Origin: Pratylenchus scribneri
Lineage: Eukaryota; Nematoda; Chromadorea; Rhabditida; Pratylenchidae
NCBI GenBank assembly: GCA_030063045.1
Contig: JAQSEB010000005.1
Span: forward strand, 1,067,001-1,131,000
Direction: 5' to 3'
DNA length: 64,000 nucleotides
The translations under genes and the position numbers were made by a program. Each line of letters starts with the position of its first letter. The first letter of the stretch is position 1. Positions 39,877-53,682 of this stretch are shown one piece after another. Below the pieces are notes generated by a model, which was not told the DNA's origin, ran no database searches, and worked only from the letters and a program-made list of their open reading frames with translations.

Positions 39877-40658
39877 GCCAACCACTTTATCAGATAGCAC
39901 CAATGCCTATAATAATTCGGGGCTTACAATTTGTCAAGATGATTTATAAAAGACATTAACATGAAGCTAAGTTTACACAAATGAATTCGAAAGTCAGAGT
40001 AAATATAAGTAGGATTTTTGAGTACATATAAAAAATTTTAAGTCGACCAAAATTAAAAATATTTATAAAAAAAGACAGAGGACACTTTTCTGTATATAGA
40101 ATGACAATATTAAAATTTTTTGACGATTAGAAAAAATTTTATAAATAATGACTCCGACGAATCAAATCCATTCGAATCATCGGAATCAGCGTCAGACTCA
40201 GTTTATAAAATTGTTTTATATTCGTCAGAAAATTTTCAAATTTATCTTATCCAATACAATAAAGTATGCTCTATCTATTTCTATAAAAATTTTTATTTTT
40301 GATCGGAAAATTTTTTTATACTCAAAAATCATACTCCTGTTTACTCCGACGCTTCGAATCCATTTATGTAAATGTAGTTTTGAGGTAAAAAATTTAAAAA
40401 TAAAATAAGATTTAATCGTAATGCATACCTATATTTTTCTCCTGCTTTTTTTTCAGGAAAACTAAAATGTTTGTTTACCAAAAATTTAGACCGAAAGTTT
40501 GAATTATTTAACATATAAAAATGTTTGTATAGTTTTTAAATAAAATTTGTATAAAAAAATGAATAAGAGCAAATGAAATTTCTGACTAATCAACGAAAAT
40601 CAACAAAATTCCCATTCATATAAAGACAATAAGGAGCGTTTGTTATAAAGACATTATT

Positions 40659-40880
40659 CGTAATAAGGCCACATTTATATTTTTACTAATGATTGGGATT
40701 ATTTATAAGGACATTTCTCATAAAATTAAGACGAATTTGAGCCCTGCTATAATATCTTTTTAATATAAATCGTAATAAGAACACATTTATATTTTTCTAA
40801 GGATTGGGGTCATTTATAAGGACATTTCTCATAAAATTAAGACGAATTCGAGCCCTACTATAATATCTTTTTTAATATAA
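40659..40880. repeat. Tandem duplication of about 112 bp
   Basis: CGTAATAAG...ACATTTATATTTTT...ATTTATAAGGACATTTCTCA...GACGAATT...GAGCCCT occurs at 40659 and again at 40771, with a handful of differences. Confidence 0.85.
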
Positions 40881-42233
40881 AATCGTCATATCAAATAATT
40901 CATATCGATAAATATTGTGCGCGATTTGAAGAAGATGATTGTAAAAACCGGAAATGCCAATCTGCAGCTTACAATTTGGGGCGATAGATGATTAATTGGT
41001 CAACATTAACAGTCGGTTATATATCAATATTCTTTTCAATGCTCCAACGATCAAATAAAGAAAAGCATGATTTAAAAGATTGGAAAATTAAGAAATAAAT
41101 CCAATTGAAATAAAATATATAATATCAAATATGTAAATTCATTAAGACTATCCAAGGAATTAATAATTGTGTTTTTTATGTTTCAAGAAATTATTGGATT
41201 ATTTTAATGGAACAAAGATGTTTTTAATGCAGCAAAATATTTTAGAAAGTTGCAGTCCATTTCATTAAAGTGCTTATCTCAAAAAGAAAAACAATTTAGG
41301 AAGATGATTTTTTATTAGAAAGTACAAAATTTTCTTTAAAAAAATCGATCTATAGAAAATTTAAAAATATTTTGCAGATTTTTTCCTTGATATTTTGAAG
41401 TTTATTAAACCCAAAGTTACGGGCAATATTTTTAAAATAAGAAGCTTAAATTCAAGGCTTTCCAATTTTGATCGTTGGCATTTGGCATTTACCGCAAGCC
41501 TCTTAAAGGCTAAAAGTTTGAGAAAAAATTTAATGAAATAACAAATAAGAAAATGCAAAAATCAGAATAAATTTTTTGCACTAAAATTGGCAATAAAAAA
41601 TGTAATAAATATTTTACTTTTAATATTTTTTTTTAAAATTTCATTTAATGAAAAAATTTTCCAAGTTGTTTTATTTTTATTTTTAAATTAAATATTGGTT
41701 TTTCTGTCTGGGGGTCACTCATCTTTTTTCAGACTTGGCTTGTGACAGTCCTTGGCCAGATTTACCCCCCCCCCCCCCAGACCCCAATTTTATATTTATT
41801 TGATTTATAATTAGTTTAAATTTTAATTTCTTTATTACTTTATTAATTTTAATTTTAAATTTCTTAATTTCATCATTAGTTTAATTTTTAATTTATTTAT
41901 TAATTTAATTTTTTATTTCTTAATTTATTCATTAGTTTAAAATTTAATTTCTAAATTTATTTATTAGTTTAAAATTTAATTTCTTGATTTCTTCATCAAT
42001 TTAAATTTTAATTTCTAAATTTATTCATTAGTTTAAAATTTTTATTTTCTTAATTTATTAATTTTAAATAGAATAATAATTTTCTTTCATATACATAAAA
42101 ATTTTATCATAATTAAATTTTATTTTAAAATTAATTTTAAATTAATTTTAGATTAATTTTTTTTGTTTTTATATTATTAATTAATTTAAATTTCATTCTT
42201 TTAAAATAGAAACTTTATAAAATTAAATATTAC

Positions 42234-42289
42234 GATGATTTCTCTTCGACTTGCTGCTTCAATTCACTTGGTTGCGCTCTTGAAGGCAT
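42234..42289 (-). pseudogene. Exon-like segment of the array, donor intact
   Basis: The minus strand reads MPSRAQPSELKQQVEEKSS without a stop, up to ATC|GTAATATTTAATTT. The upstream acceptor is not clear. No family recognised. Confidence 0.4.
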
Positions 42290-44026
42290 GTATTAATTAT
42301 TTATTAATTATACTTAAATTTACATTATAATATAATTTTAGAATGGATTAAAATTTTTTACAAATTTAATACATTATTATACATATTTTTATTCTTATCT
42401 TTTTAATCTCATTATACATTCTTCAAATGAAATTTATTAATTTTTAAATTAATTTACTATATATTATTCAATTTTTTTCTATTTTATCGATATATATATT
42501 TTTTAATTTAATTTCTTCTTTAATTTTTAGCGTTTATTTTATTTTCTATAATAAAATAGAAAATTTCTAAAATTAAATTACTCCATTTGCATCCTCATCC
42601 TCTCGATCGGTATCTCCATTACGGTTTCTTGAAATGTTCCATTATAATTAAAAATTTTTTATTATATTAAATAAATAAATATATGAAAATTTAAAAATAA
42701 ATTTTTTTTGTTTTTTAAATAAAATTAATTATTTATTCAGCTCGATTTGTGCCTGATCTTGCCAGAACAGTATTCTTTATCAATGTGAGATTTTATTAAT
42801 TAATTTTTTATTACAATTAAATAATTTATTTATTGTAAATTTCTAAATTATTCGTTAGTTAATCTTATTTTTATCGATATATATATTCAATAATGGATTT
42901 AAACTTTTACAATTTTAATCGATTATTATTTTTATTTTAATTCCATTATATCTTCTTTTCAACTATTAATTAAATAATATATACTCCAAAAATTTCAAAA
43001 TTTTTTAATTTTTAAGATTGATTTGATATTCAATTTTAATATTAGATTAAATAAATTCTTATATGAAAATTTATTTATAAATTATTTTATAAAATAATAT
43101 TTTCCTTCAAGTACTATTTCTTCAATTATTAATTTATCGATTTAATTGTAATTTAAATTTTTCAGCCTTATTATATGTAAATTTACAAAAAATCTCGAAT
43201 AATTTGAAATAAATAACCATGTCCAAGCATGGCATTCAATTGACAGTAATTGCACTTTTTGTCAGAGCTTGCGCTCAAATATCTCATTATCATTATATTT
43301 ATACTAATTAAATTACTACAATAAATAATTTAATTTTTTTGCTAATTTCTAATTTATAATAAATTAATCATATTCTGTATAATAGTAAGAATGAATTTAA
43401 AATTTTTACATTTTTTATATTTATTTTTATTCTTATTATTTTAAAATCAATGTATCTTCTTTTCAAATCTTAACTTGAAGATATATTCAATTTTTTAATT
43501 TAAATTATTAATTAGTTTTTAAGGTTAATAATTTTATTATTCTATTGATATGAAAATTTTTAAATAATTTAATTTTTAATTGAAAAAATATAAATTTTTA
43601 AAAAGTTATAATTTTTTTTCATTAATTTTTGGTTTTTTTAAAACTTTTTACATCAAATTCATAGTTATTAAATTTATATTTTAAAATTTCGTCGCTTTTT
43701 GCATTTGTCCATGGTAGGATAATGCAATTTTATATATTATTTTATTTATTTTCATTCTTTATTCTTATTATTTTAATGAATCTATTATGTCTTCTTTTTC
43801 AAATTTAAATTTTATCATTAAATAATTATCCGAATTTTTCAAATGTATTCAATTTTAAAAATTAATTTCCTACATAAATTATTCGATTATTCAATTTTAG
43901 CGATATATTAAATAAATTTTTATTGAAAACTTATTTATAAATTAATTATTTTTTTCGTTTTTTTACATTACAAATTAATTTTAATTTCATTTTTTCTTAA
44001 TTAAAAAATGTATTAAATCAAATTAC

Positions 44027-44088
44027 ACGAAGACGTGAGCCAGGATGCTGCTCTTGACATACACCACATTTGTTGAATCCGCGTGAGT
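44027..44088 (-). pseudogene. Exon-like segment of the array, paired with the one near 59350
   Basis: The minus strand contains ACGCGGATTCAACAAATG and ends CTTCGT|GTAATTTGATTT. The segment near 59340-59395 keeps ACGAGGATACAGCAAATG and GGCTCACGTCATCC, so the two derive from one ancestral exon despite indels between them. Confidence 0.45.
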
Positions 44089-46242
44089 AAAATATATTAT
44101 ATTAATTAATTTTTCACAGCAATAAAATAATTTAATTTTTTGTTAATTTTTAATTTAATTATTAATCTTTTTATTTATCTATATTTTTTAATAGTTAAAA
44201 ATGGATTTAAAATTTTTTTTACAATTTTAATCCATTATTACATTCATTTTTATTCTTTCTACTTATTATTTTAATCTCATTATCATTATGCCTTCTTTTC
44301 AAATCATAATTTTATTATAAATATTATTTATTCAATTTGACTTCAAATTATTTATTTTCATTTTTATTAATTATATAATGAAATTAGGCATTTTTTAAAT
44401 TTAAATTTTAACAAAAAATATCTTAAAAGTATTCAATTTTTTAAATTTATTTCCTCTATAAAATTCAATTTATCGATATGGATGATAATTTGAAGTTAAT
44501 TTTGGGCAACTTTCAGATGGCATTCCTTTTATCAGCCGATATGGTGAATCAATTACATATATTATATAAATAATAAAATTTATTTTTATATATAATTGTT
44601 CCAAATTTGAATTTTCATAGAAATAATATTTTATTAAAAAATTTAAAATTAGATATATCTTACTCAATTTTTTCAATTTATTAAATAAATTTATTTAAAA
44701 AAATTTATTTATAAATAATTATTTTGTTTTTTATATTATAAATTAATTTTAATTCCATCTTTTAAAAAATAGAAAATTTATTAAATTAAATTATGGTCCT
44801 GTTGTAGATTTTCCTCTAATTTCGTTCTTATGCCTTCGACACTCATATTATAAATTAATTATGATTAATTTTTCATTGCAATTAAAAAATTTTTAATGAA
44901 TTTAATTTTTTTTTTGGAATTTTTATCTATTATTTTATTTATTTTCATTTTTATTATTATAATGCGATTATGTCTTCTTTAAGATGTGAATTTTCTTTTA
45001 TATAATATATCTTACTATATTAATGTATCATTTTTATAATTAATTTCCTACTATTTATCCAATTTATCAAAGTTATATTTCAAAAAATATTTATTAATAT
45101 TTTTTTGCATTATAAATTAAATTTCATCTTTAAAATAGATTTATAAAATTTATAAATGATGCGATGTTGATGCTCCTATTCCTATCTACGACGCGAATCT
45201 TCTTCTTTTCGTTTGTCGGTTTAATATATATTAATTAATAAATAATTTTTAATGGATTTATTAGATTTTTTACAATTTTAATCCATTATCATATTTTTCA
45301 TTTTTTATTCTTATTATTTTAATTTCAATAAATTTTCTTTTCAAATCTTAATTAATTTATCCTAATATCATTAGTTTTCAAGGAATATCAATTATTTTAT
45401 TCTTTCATTTACATAAAATTTTATATATAATTAATTTTTATTTGATAATTTATTTAAAAATAGATTAATTTTTGTTCTTCGACTCTCTATTTCTTTCGAG
45501 CTATTCTTTGCTCTTGGCTTCTACAGAATTTTTATTAAGTATTTTCAATCAATTAAATAATTTAATTTTTATTAAATTCTACATCCATCTTTTTTCTTTA
45601 TCTTATAATAAGAATGGATCTTATTTTTTTTAAATTTTAATCCCAAATTATATTTATTTTCATTATTTTAATCATTTTAATTTCATTATAACTTCCTTTT
45701 AAAATATTTTAATTATTTAATATGACAAATCAAACAATTTTTTTAATTTATTGTTTAATAGATTTTAGGGGTTTTAATTATTTTATTTATTCTTTAATGA
45801 CGCGAATCGACAGTAGTGTTTTCTTTGCATTTTATTATGGCATCGCCATGACGGTTTTTATTTTATTTCATTTAATTTTACTAAATTTTTCTCAAATATA
45901 AATAAAATTATAATTAATTTTTTACTAGAATCATGGAATTTTAAAAAAGAATTAGAATTTTTTACAATTTTAAAACAATAATTTTTATATTTTTATTCTT
46001 TTTTCTCACTTTTAATTATAATGTCATTATGTCCTTTTTAAGATGTTATTTTTTATAAATAATATCATAATATAACTAAAAATATTAAAATAATAAAATT
46101 AATTTGTTATTCATCATTATCATTATGACTTGTTAAAATTTTCTTTTATTACCTATATTTATCTGAATATCTCACTCAAAAATATTCAAATTAATAATTT
46201 AATTTAATCTTTAAAATGAAAAATTTATAAAATTAAATTATC

Positions 46243-46325
46243 TCGTTTAGAGCTTCTCTTTTTCTCCATCTGGGACATTGCTCATGCTCACTTAGAGGAC
46301 TTTGCTCACTTCGAGCTCCAGCATT
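46243..46325 (-). pseudogene. Exon-like segment of the array, open over its length
   Basis: The minus strand reads RSEQSPLSEHEQCPRWRKRE and continues ALNE without a stop. The donor position has GATAATTTAATTT in place of GTAATTTAATTT, so the splice site looks lost. A diverged relative with two stops is at about 59945-59990. Confidence 0.45.
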
Positions 46326-47179
46326 AAATATTACTAAATAATTTTTCACTATAATTAAATAATTTTATTTTTAATTCAAATTTATAATAATTAATCATTT
46401 TATTTTTCTATATAAAGTGTTAAGAATGGATATAAAATTTTTAAATTTTTAATCTATCATTATATTTATTTTCTTTCATTTTTTTATTCTTATTATTTTA
46501 ATTCCAGCCTTCATTTCTAATATTGTTTTTTTTATCGCAATATCTCAGGAACCCTGAAATATTCAATTTTTTAAATTAATTTGATATATTATTCAATAAT
46601 TTAATTTTATCAATATATTAAATAATTTTGTTAGATGGTTTGTTCCAATGGGCCCTACCCGCATCCTTTATAGAAAATACCGCTCTTTGGCTTAGTTTTG
46701 AATTTTTATTATACATAAATTAATTTTCACAGCAACTAAATATTTCAATTTTTTAAATTCTAATTTATAATCATTAATCATAATGTTTTAATCTTTATAT
46801 AATATTTAATAATTGATTAAAAATATTTTACAATTTTATCCATTATTATATTTTTATTTTTTTTTATTTTGATTCCATTAGAGCTTCTTTTAAAAATTTA
46901 TTCTATATTATAAAAATATTTCAAAACTCAGAAGTATTCAATTTTTTTAATTAATTTACTATATCTTATTCAATTTTATCGATTATTATATAGATTTAGT
47001 TAAAATTCTTCATTTGTTGTTAGGGATTTTTAATTACATTTTCAGCGAATTCATAATAATCATATTTATATTTGAAAATTTATTCCTGAATAATTATTTA
47101 TTTATTTTTTAATTAAAAATTAATTTTTCTATTTAGATACTTTTATAAAATGATTCGCATTTCTCTCGTCTCTCATGAG

Positions 47180-47647
47180 CAGAGATGAGTTTCGGGCCGC
47201 CTTTTGCCGGCCCGGCCCGGCCCGGGCCGACCCTCGAACGGCCCGGCCCGGCCCGTACAGTAATAGGGCCCAAAATTTTCGGCCCGGCCCGGCCCGGGCC
47301 GGCCCGGGCTTTGGTTACAGTATTTTTTCCTCAAAATTTTAAAATTTTTTTTTAAAAATGAAAAATTTAAAAAAAATTTTCAAGTAAAAAAATTTTAAAT
47401 GAAGAAAAATAGTAAATATTATTCCCTACAAAAATATAAATTCATTTTTTTTACAAAAATTATAGTCAAATTTATTTATTTTTCTCAAAAATCATATGCT
47501 TCGGGCCCGTCGGGCCGGCCCGGGCCGACCGAGAATCGGCCCGGCCCGGCCCGTACAGTAACCGGGCCGAAAAATATCGGCCCGGCCCGGCCCAGGCCGG
47601 GCCGGGCCAGGGCCGGCCCGGGCCGGGCCGGGCCCAACTCATCTCTG
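47180..47647. mobile_element. GC-rich hAT-like MITE in the array, exact target duplication CTCATGAG
   Basis: A 468-bp element with ends CAGAGATGAGTT and AACTCATCTCTG, flanked by CTCATGAG at 47172-47179 and 47648-47655. The duplication fits the hAT preference nTnnnnAn. Two arms, each a dense GGCCCGGCCC repeat carrying CCCGTACAGTAA, are arranged as direct copies around an A+T-rich centre. It interrupts one GC-richer segment of the array. A 135-codon frame through it is not coding. Confidence 0.92.
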
Positions 47648-48192
47648 CTCATGAGCACGCATTCGTATTTTTTCGCATGCCTTATTTATTATTTTATATT
47701 ATTTAATTTCTCACCTCAATTATATTATTTAATTTTTTTATTAATTTCAAATTTCAAATCATTAATCATATTATTTTTCTCTACAAGTTGTTTAAAATGT
47801 ATTTGAAATTATTATTTTTTCTCAAATAAATCTTTCCTCGAAAGCAAAGAATTCGATGTTGACAATTTTATTACTTTTAATTCTTTATTCGAAAAAGAAT
47901 TAATTTAAATTTTTACAATTTTAATGCATATTATTTTTATTTTCATTTTTTATTCTTATTATTTTAATTTATTTATGCTTTCAAATCAAATTTTAAAATA
48001 TTTAATTATCATTATACTTCTAATCTGTTCAATTTTTAAAATTATTTTTATATTATTTAATTATTCAATTTTATCAATAAATCAAATAAATTTATATTTA
48101 AAAATTTATTTATAGATTATTATTTTCTTGCTTTTTTATTGTAGAAAATTAATTTCAATTTTATTTTTATAAAATAGAAATTTTACATAATT

Positions 48193-48290
48193 AAATTATT
48201 TAGCGTCTGCTTCTATGGCCTATTGCTGTCGTTCTCGTACTTCATGCCATCTTTCTCTTTCTGCATACTTTCGTTATTCTTCGGTGTTTT
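48193..48290 (-). pseudogene. Exon-like segment of the array with in-frame stops
   Basis: The minus strand reads TEE, a stop, then RKYAERERWHEVRERQQ, another stop, then AIEADA. The TEE-x-RK start aligns with SEENRR and SEESRR in other units. Both splice sites look mutated. Confidence 0.5.
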
Positions 48291-51200
48291 ATTAATATAT
48301 TAAATTTGTTTTTCGCTAAAATTAAATAATTTTATTTTTTGTTTAATTCTATTTTATAATCATATCAAATCAAATTTTTTATTTAAATCAAATAGTTAAA
48401 ATGGATTTAAATTTTTTTTACAATTTTAATCCAATATTATATTTATTTGCATTCTTTATTTTTATTATTTTGATTCCATAATGCCTTCTTAACAAATATT
48501 TATTTAATTATTTTCACAATATTTCAAAATCCTAATCCCATTAAAATATTCAATTTATAAAATTAAATTGCTCTATTATTTAATTTATCGACATATTAAA
48601 TAATTGAATCTTATTAAAATTCATTAAATTTTAAAATTTTTAAGTTAATAATTTTTATTTTTTCATTTATATATTCATAGATAATTAAATTTAAAATAAA
48701 TTTATTTTCATTATTTATTTTATAAATAAATAATTTATAAAATTAAATAATCCGCCACTTCTCCTAAGCTTATTGTTTCAATTCATTGGCTCATTAATTA
48801 ATTTTACATCAAAATTAAAAAAATTTTATATTGGAATTTAATTTTTTTACAATTTTATTCAAATATATATTAAATTTTATTCTTATCAATTAAATGCATT
48901 TATGCCTTCATGATTTTATTATTAAATAATTATCCTGATATTTATCAAAAATATTTAATTTTTAAATTAATTTGCTATATTATTCAATTATATAATTTTA
49001 ACAATATTTAAAAATAAATTTATAAATCTAAATTTATTTAGAAATAGATATTTTAATTTAAATTCTTTTCGGTAGTTACGGCTGAATATGTCAAGTTACA
49101 GCCAGTGGCGAACTGCGCTCACTAAATAAAAATATTTAGATTTATATTTATAAATTTTCAGTTGGTTCAATTTCTTTAAATTTAAAATAAATTTGTATAT
49201 TAATTAATTCATTTTTTACAATTTAATTCCTTTACAAATTAAATCCATTATATAATTATTTTCATTCTTTTTCCTTATTATTTTATTTCCATATATTTAT
49301 TTTTTCAAATTTAATTTTATTATTTAATTATCCTAATATTTCAAATTTATTCAATTTTTAAAATTAGTTTGTTTATTTTTCAATTATTCATTTTTATCAA
49401 TAAATATATACTTTGATAAAATAGAATATTTATAAAATTAAATGATCCTTTAAGCATCGGTCATATTTACATTAAAACAAATCGTCATGGCATTAATCTT
49501 TTATAAAATTAATTATTATTAATTTTTTAAAACAATTAAATAATTATAAAAAATTTGATTTAAAATTTTTAAAATTTTAATCCATTATAAAATTTATTTT
49601 TCTACTTTATTCATATTATTTAATAAGTAATTTTATTATTAATTAATTTTTCAATACAATTAAAAAATTTTGAATTATTTTTTTAAAATTTTAATCCATT
49701 ATTATATTTATTTTCATTCTTTTTTTTATCATTTTAATATCAATATACCTTCGTTTACAAAATTTAAAATTTTTACATTTTTATTTAATTATTAAATTTA
49801 TTTTCTTTTTTTATTCTTATTATTTTAACCATTTTTGCCTTTTCAATAGTTATTTACTTATAAAAAATAACCGAATACATCTTCAATTTTTTAAATTAAT
49901 TTATCAATATATTAATTCAATTTATATTTGAAAATATATTTAAAAATAAATTTTTTTTCTTTTCTTACTATAAAATTATTTTTCATTAATTTTTTTAAAT
50001 ATATAATTTATAAAATTAAATGATTCAGTATTTACATTTCCAAAAATAATGAAAAAAAAGAATGCTCAAAATGTAGCCCAATTATTTCGGCATAAAATTT
50101 ATTTACTTTTTTCTATTATTTTGGATCCATCAAATCTTCATTCCCACCTTCAAGGAAGACCATGCTGCCATTCAGCAGCAAAAGAAAAAAAATTAAACTA
50201 CACATAAACAGAAGTTATCGATTATTATTATTATATTTATGTATATATTTTATTCATTTTATATTACTTCAATTATGCGTTATGCCTTAATTTTCAAAAA
50301 TTATATCAATAGTATTCAAATTTTTAAATTAGTTATATTATATATTACAAATTTTTTTCGATTTTATATAAATTAAACTTTTACTTGAAAATTTTTTAGA
50401 TTTTTATTTTCATTTTTTATTTTTATTTTTTTATTCAATTATGCTTTCACTTCCAATTTTAATTTTTTTAATTATCCTAATAAGCCAAAGTTAATTCATT
50501 TTTTAAATTAATTTAATATATCTTATTATATTATTCAATTTTATCAATGTATTAAATGTTTTATGATATTCTAATGGATATTTTCATTTTTAACAATTCG
50601 CGATATATTTCAATTTCTTTTCAATATTATTTCTGTGTAATTGTTTAAATGAACATGAAATGATAATAAAATCTTTTATAAAAATAATTTTGTAATTATA
50701 TAAATAATTACATTTATATTCCAAGCATCAATTTTATTAAGTAAGTTTTCCTTAAAGTGTTACTCTAAAATAAGAAGAATGGATTCATAGTTGATTCATA
50801 TTACTATTATACAATATTTTTTGTTTTTTATTTACATCAATTTCTTCTATTGCGTTGATCGTAATATTCATTTCCTTCTTATTTATTCTTCTTTTTTCAA
50901 AAAGTAATTTTATTTTTTCTTTATTTTTAATTTATAATCAATATTTGACTTATTTTTATTGATATTTTGATATTAATTTTATTTTAAATATTTTTTTTTA
51001 ATTTTTTATACGGGTATTACGGATATAATTTTTAATTTTTAATAATTTCATTTATAGGAAATATCAAAAATTACTTTAATGGTAAATATTAGAATTTATA
51101 TTACAATTTTCTTTTTATAATTATGCATTTTTATTTTTATTTGGTAAATATATTTCCAATTCCTATGTTCTCATTCTTTAAATTTTGAATATTATATTAT

Positions 51201-53632
51201 CTATTTATCACATATACTCATAAATTTTTCTAGTTCGTGTACAAAATTTGAAATGAGTTCGCTGTGCCTTTTTTTCTTCAGCAGAGGAAAATAATTGGAT
51301 TTTATAATAAATTTAAATGAATGAGCGACTTTCAATTTTTAATTTTGAAATGTGATATAATATAAAATAATGAAATAATAAAATATTTTTATATAAATAA
51401 TATTGTTGCTCTCAAAATTTTATATAAAATTAAATATTTAATTTTATAATTTAACATCGATTTTGACGAAATTAAATTTATTTATTAAAATATGATACAT
51501 GAAAATTTAATTTCAATTAGGATAATCTTTTAATTTATTAATTTCAAAATATTTAATTTTATGTTGAAATTTTTTGAATTCTATTTATTATATAAAAAAT
51601 TAATGAATTTTTTCACCTGCTGAATTTATTTAGATAAACTAAATTATTATGTTTTGAGTATATGCATTTCTTGCAATGAAGATAATAGAAAATTCAATTA
51701 TTATATATATATTTTTCATATTATAATTATTCTCTTAATTGATTATATAATTTTTTTTTTCATAAAAAATTATTCTATTAATTTTTTATAATCAAAATGA
51801 TTATTAAAAAATTTTAATCCATTTTTTTCGATAGAGGAATTTTTTTATGGAATTGTAGGCTTTAATGAAATAAATTAATTATTTATACAATAAAAATATT
51901 TTTTTTATTTTCTAGTTTCTATTCATATTATTTATCAATATAAATAGTTTATAATGGATTTAAAATTTTGACAATTTTAATCCATAATTACACATATTTT
52001 TCAAAATTTATTCTTTTGCTTGTAATGTTATTAAATTTTTTCATTAGTTTTTTAGAGATAATATATATTTTATTTTTCATATATATAAAAATCCACAATT
52101 AATTTTATTTTTATATGTAAATATATATTTGATCTCTGCATTATGTCGAACCTTCGGCACTCTTATTTTATATCAATTATAATTAATTTTTAACGACAAT
52201 TAAGCAATATTAAATGTATTTTAAAATTTTTTACAATTTTATTCTATTATATCGAACCCAAATCCATGAAAATCACAGGTACCGCAGTCTAAATTTTCAT
52301 AAAAATTTCAAAGCTTATTAAGAGAATATATATACATTCTATATCTTTGGAATTGCAATCTAAAACAAAACAATTAAAATGCAATTTAACCTATTATTAT
52401 ATTTATTTATATCCTTTATTCTTATTATTTTAATTCCTTTATGCCTTAATTTTCAAAAGTTATATCAATTTTATTCAAATTTTTAAATTAAATATATAAA
52501 TATAACTCCATTTTTCAATTTAATTTTTCAAGAAATTAAATTTATATTTGAAAATTTTTAGATATTTATTTTCATATTATAATTAAGATTAAATTTAAAT
52601 TTTTTAAAATTTTAATCCATTATATTCTTTTTCATTCTTTTACCTTCTTTTTCAAAGGTTAATTTATTATAAATAATTATCTAATTTGACAAAGTTCTCA
52701 TTTTTTTTATTTATTTTTTAATAGTTGTTAGGTTTAATAATTTTTATTTTTTCTTTCACAAAAAAAAATATTTGAAAATTATTTTGATCAATTTAAATTT
52801 TTCAATTTATTAATTTATATTAACATTTATTCATAGAGCATAGTTTAAATTTAAATTTTTATATATAATATATAAAAATGATTTTTAATTATTTTTACAA
52901 TTTGGCGGATCGTACAATCATTTATCTTTTTGCATACCATGGCAAAAAAACCTAAAATTCGCGTTACTTATCCATGGATGTATATATTTCAATCTTTATT
53001 CTTATGTATGATTTTAATTGAATTATGCTTTCATTTCAATTTTTAATTTTATTATTTTTTCAGTTTCCAAAAAAAATTCTTATGCTTTTTTTTTGCTTCA
53101 ATTCGTTGATAATTTTCTTGATTCGGATATAATTCTTTTAATAATCTAAAGTTGTCTGCTCTAAATAATCTTCAGCTCTTTCAGTTTAAATTTTTATTCC
53201 TTAATTCCTTAATAATTTAAATTTCTTTATTTATTTTTTAGTTTAAATTTTAATTTTAAATTCTTAAATACATAATTAGTTACATTTTTTATTTTTTTTA
53301 TCATAATCTAATAGTTTAAATGTAAGTGCATAAATGCCATGTACCTAAAATGGCAATTTTCTTCTATAAATATAATTTTGTAATATTTATTTTTAAATTA
53401 TTTTAATATAAAAATTACATTTATATTCCAGACATTTAGTTATATCGATTAAATAAATTTAAATTAGTCTTAGATGTTTGGTGTTATTAATTAATTAATT
53501 TTTACATCTATATAAAAATTCATAGAAAATTAAATTTATTTTTGAAAATTTCCTTCAAATAAATTACTTTTTTTTTTTGTTTTTTACTATAAATTAATTT
53601 TAATTTCATTTTTTTATATTAAATTAAATTTC

Positions 53633-53682
53633 GTCCTCTTTCTCGTTTTTACTTCTTCTTTACGCCGACGGTTTTCCTCGGA
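53633..53682 (-). pseudogene. Exon-like segment of the array, SEENRRRKEE motif
   Basis: The minus strand reads SEENRRRKEEVKTRKR, directly after AATATATAATAAAAAT (AG lost) and before GAAATTTAATTT (GT lost). One of the clearest coding-like segments. Confidence 0.5.

Larger units (their letters stand above)
38438..41700. other. Gene-poor DNA after the LOTUS-like gene
   Basis: An AATAAA at 38837-38842 is the likely end of the LOTUS-like transcript. Palindromic elements occupy 39006-39420 and 39545-39876 and a tandem duplication lies at 40659-40880. A short GC-richer patch at 40145-40205 encodes an S/D/E-rich stretch in one plus frame but has no convincing splice context. I see no gene in the remainder. 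Confidence 0.55.

Noticed and set aside
40120..40408. Short S/D/E-rich plus-strand frames (DSDESNPFESSESASD)
   Set aside because: An isolated patch with no acceptor or donor that joins it to neighbouring exons; possibly a stray segment resembling the array inserts, too weak to call.
47399..47806. 135-codon plus-strand frame with SGRPGPTENRPGPART
   Set aside because: It runs from A+T-rich DNA through the GGCCC arms of the MITE at 47180-47647 and back; not a gene.
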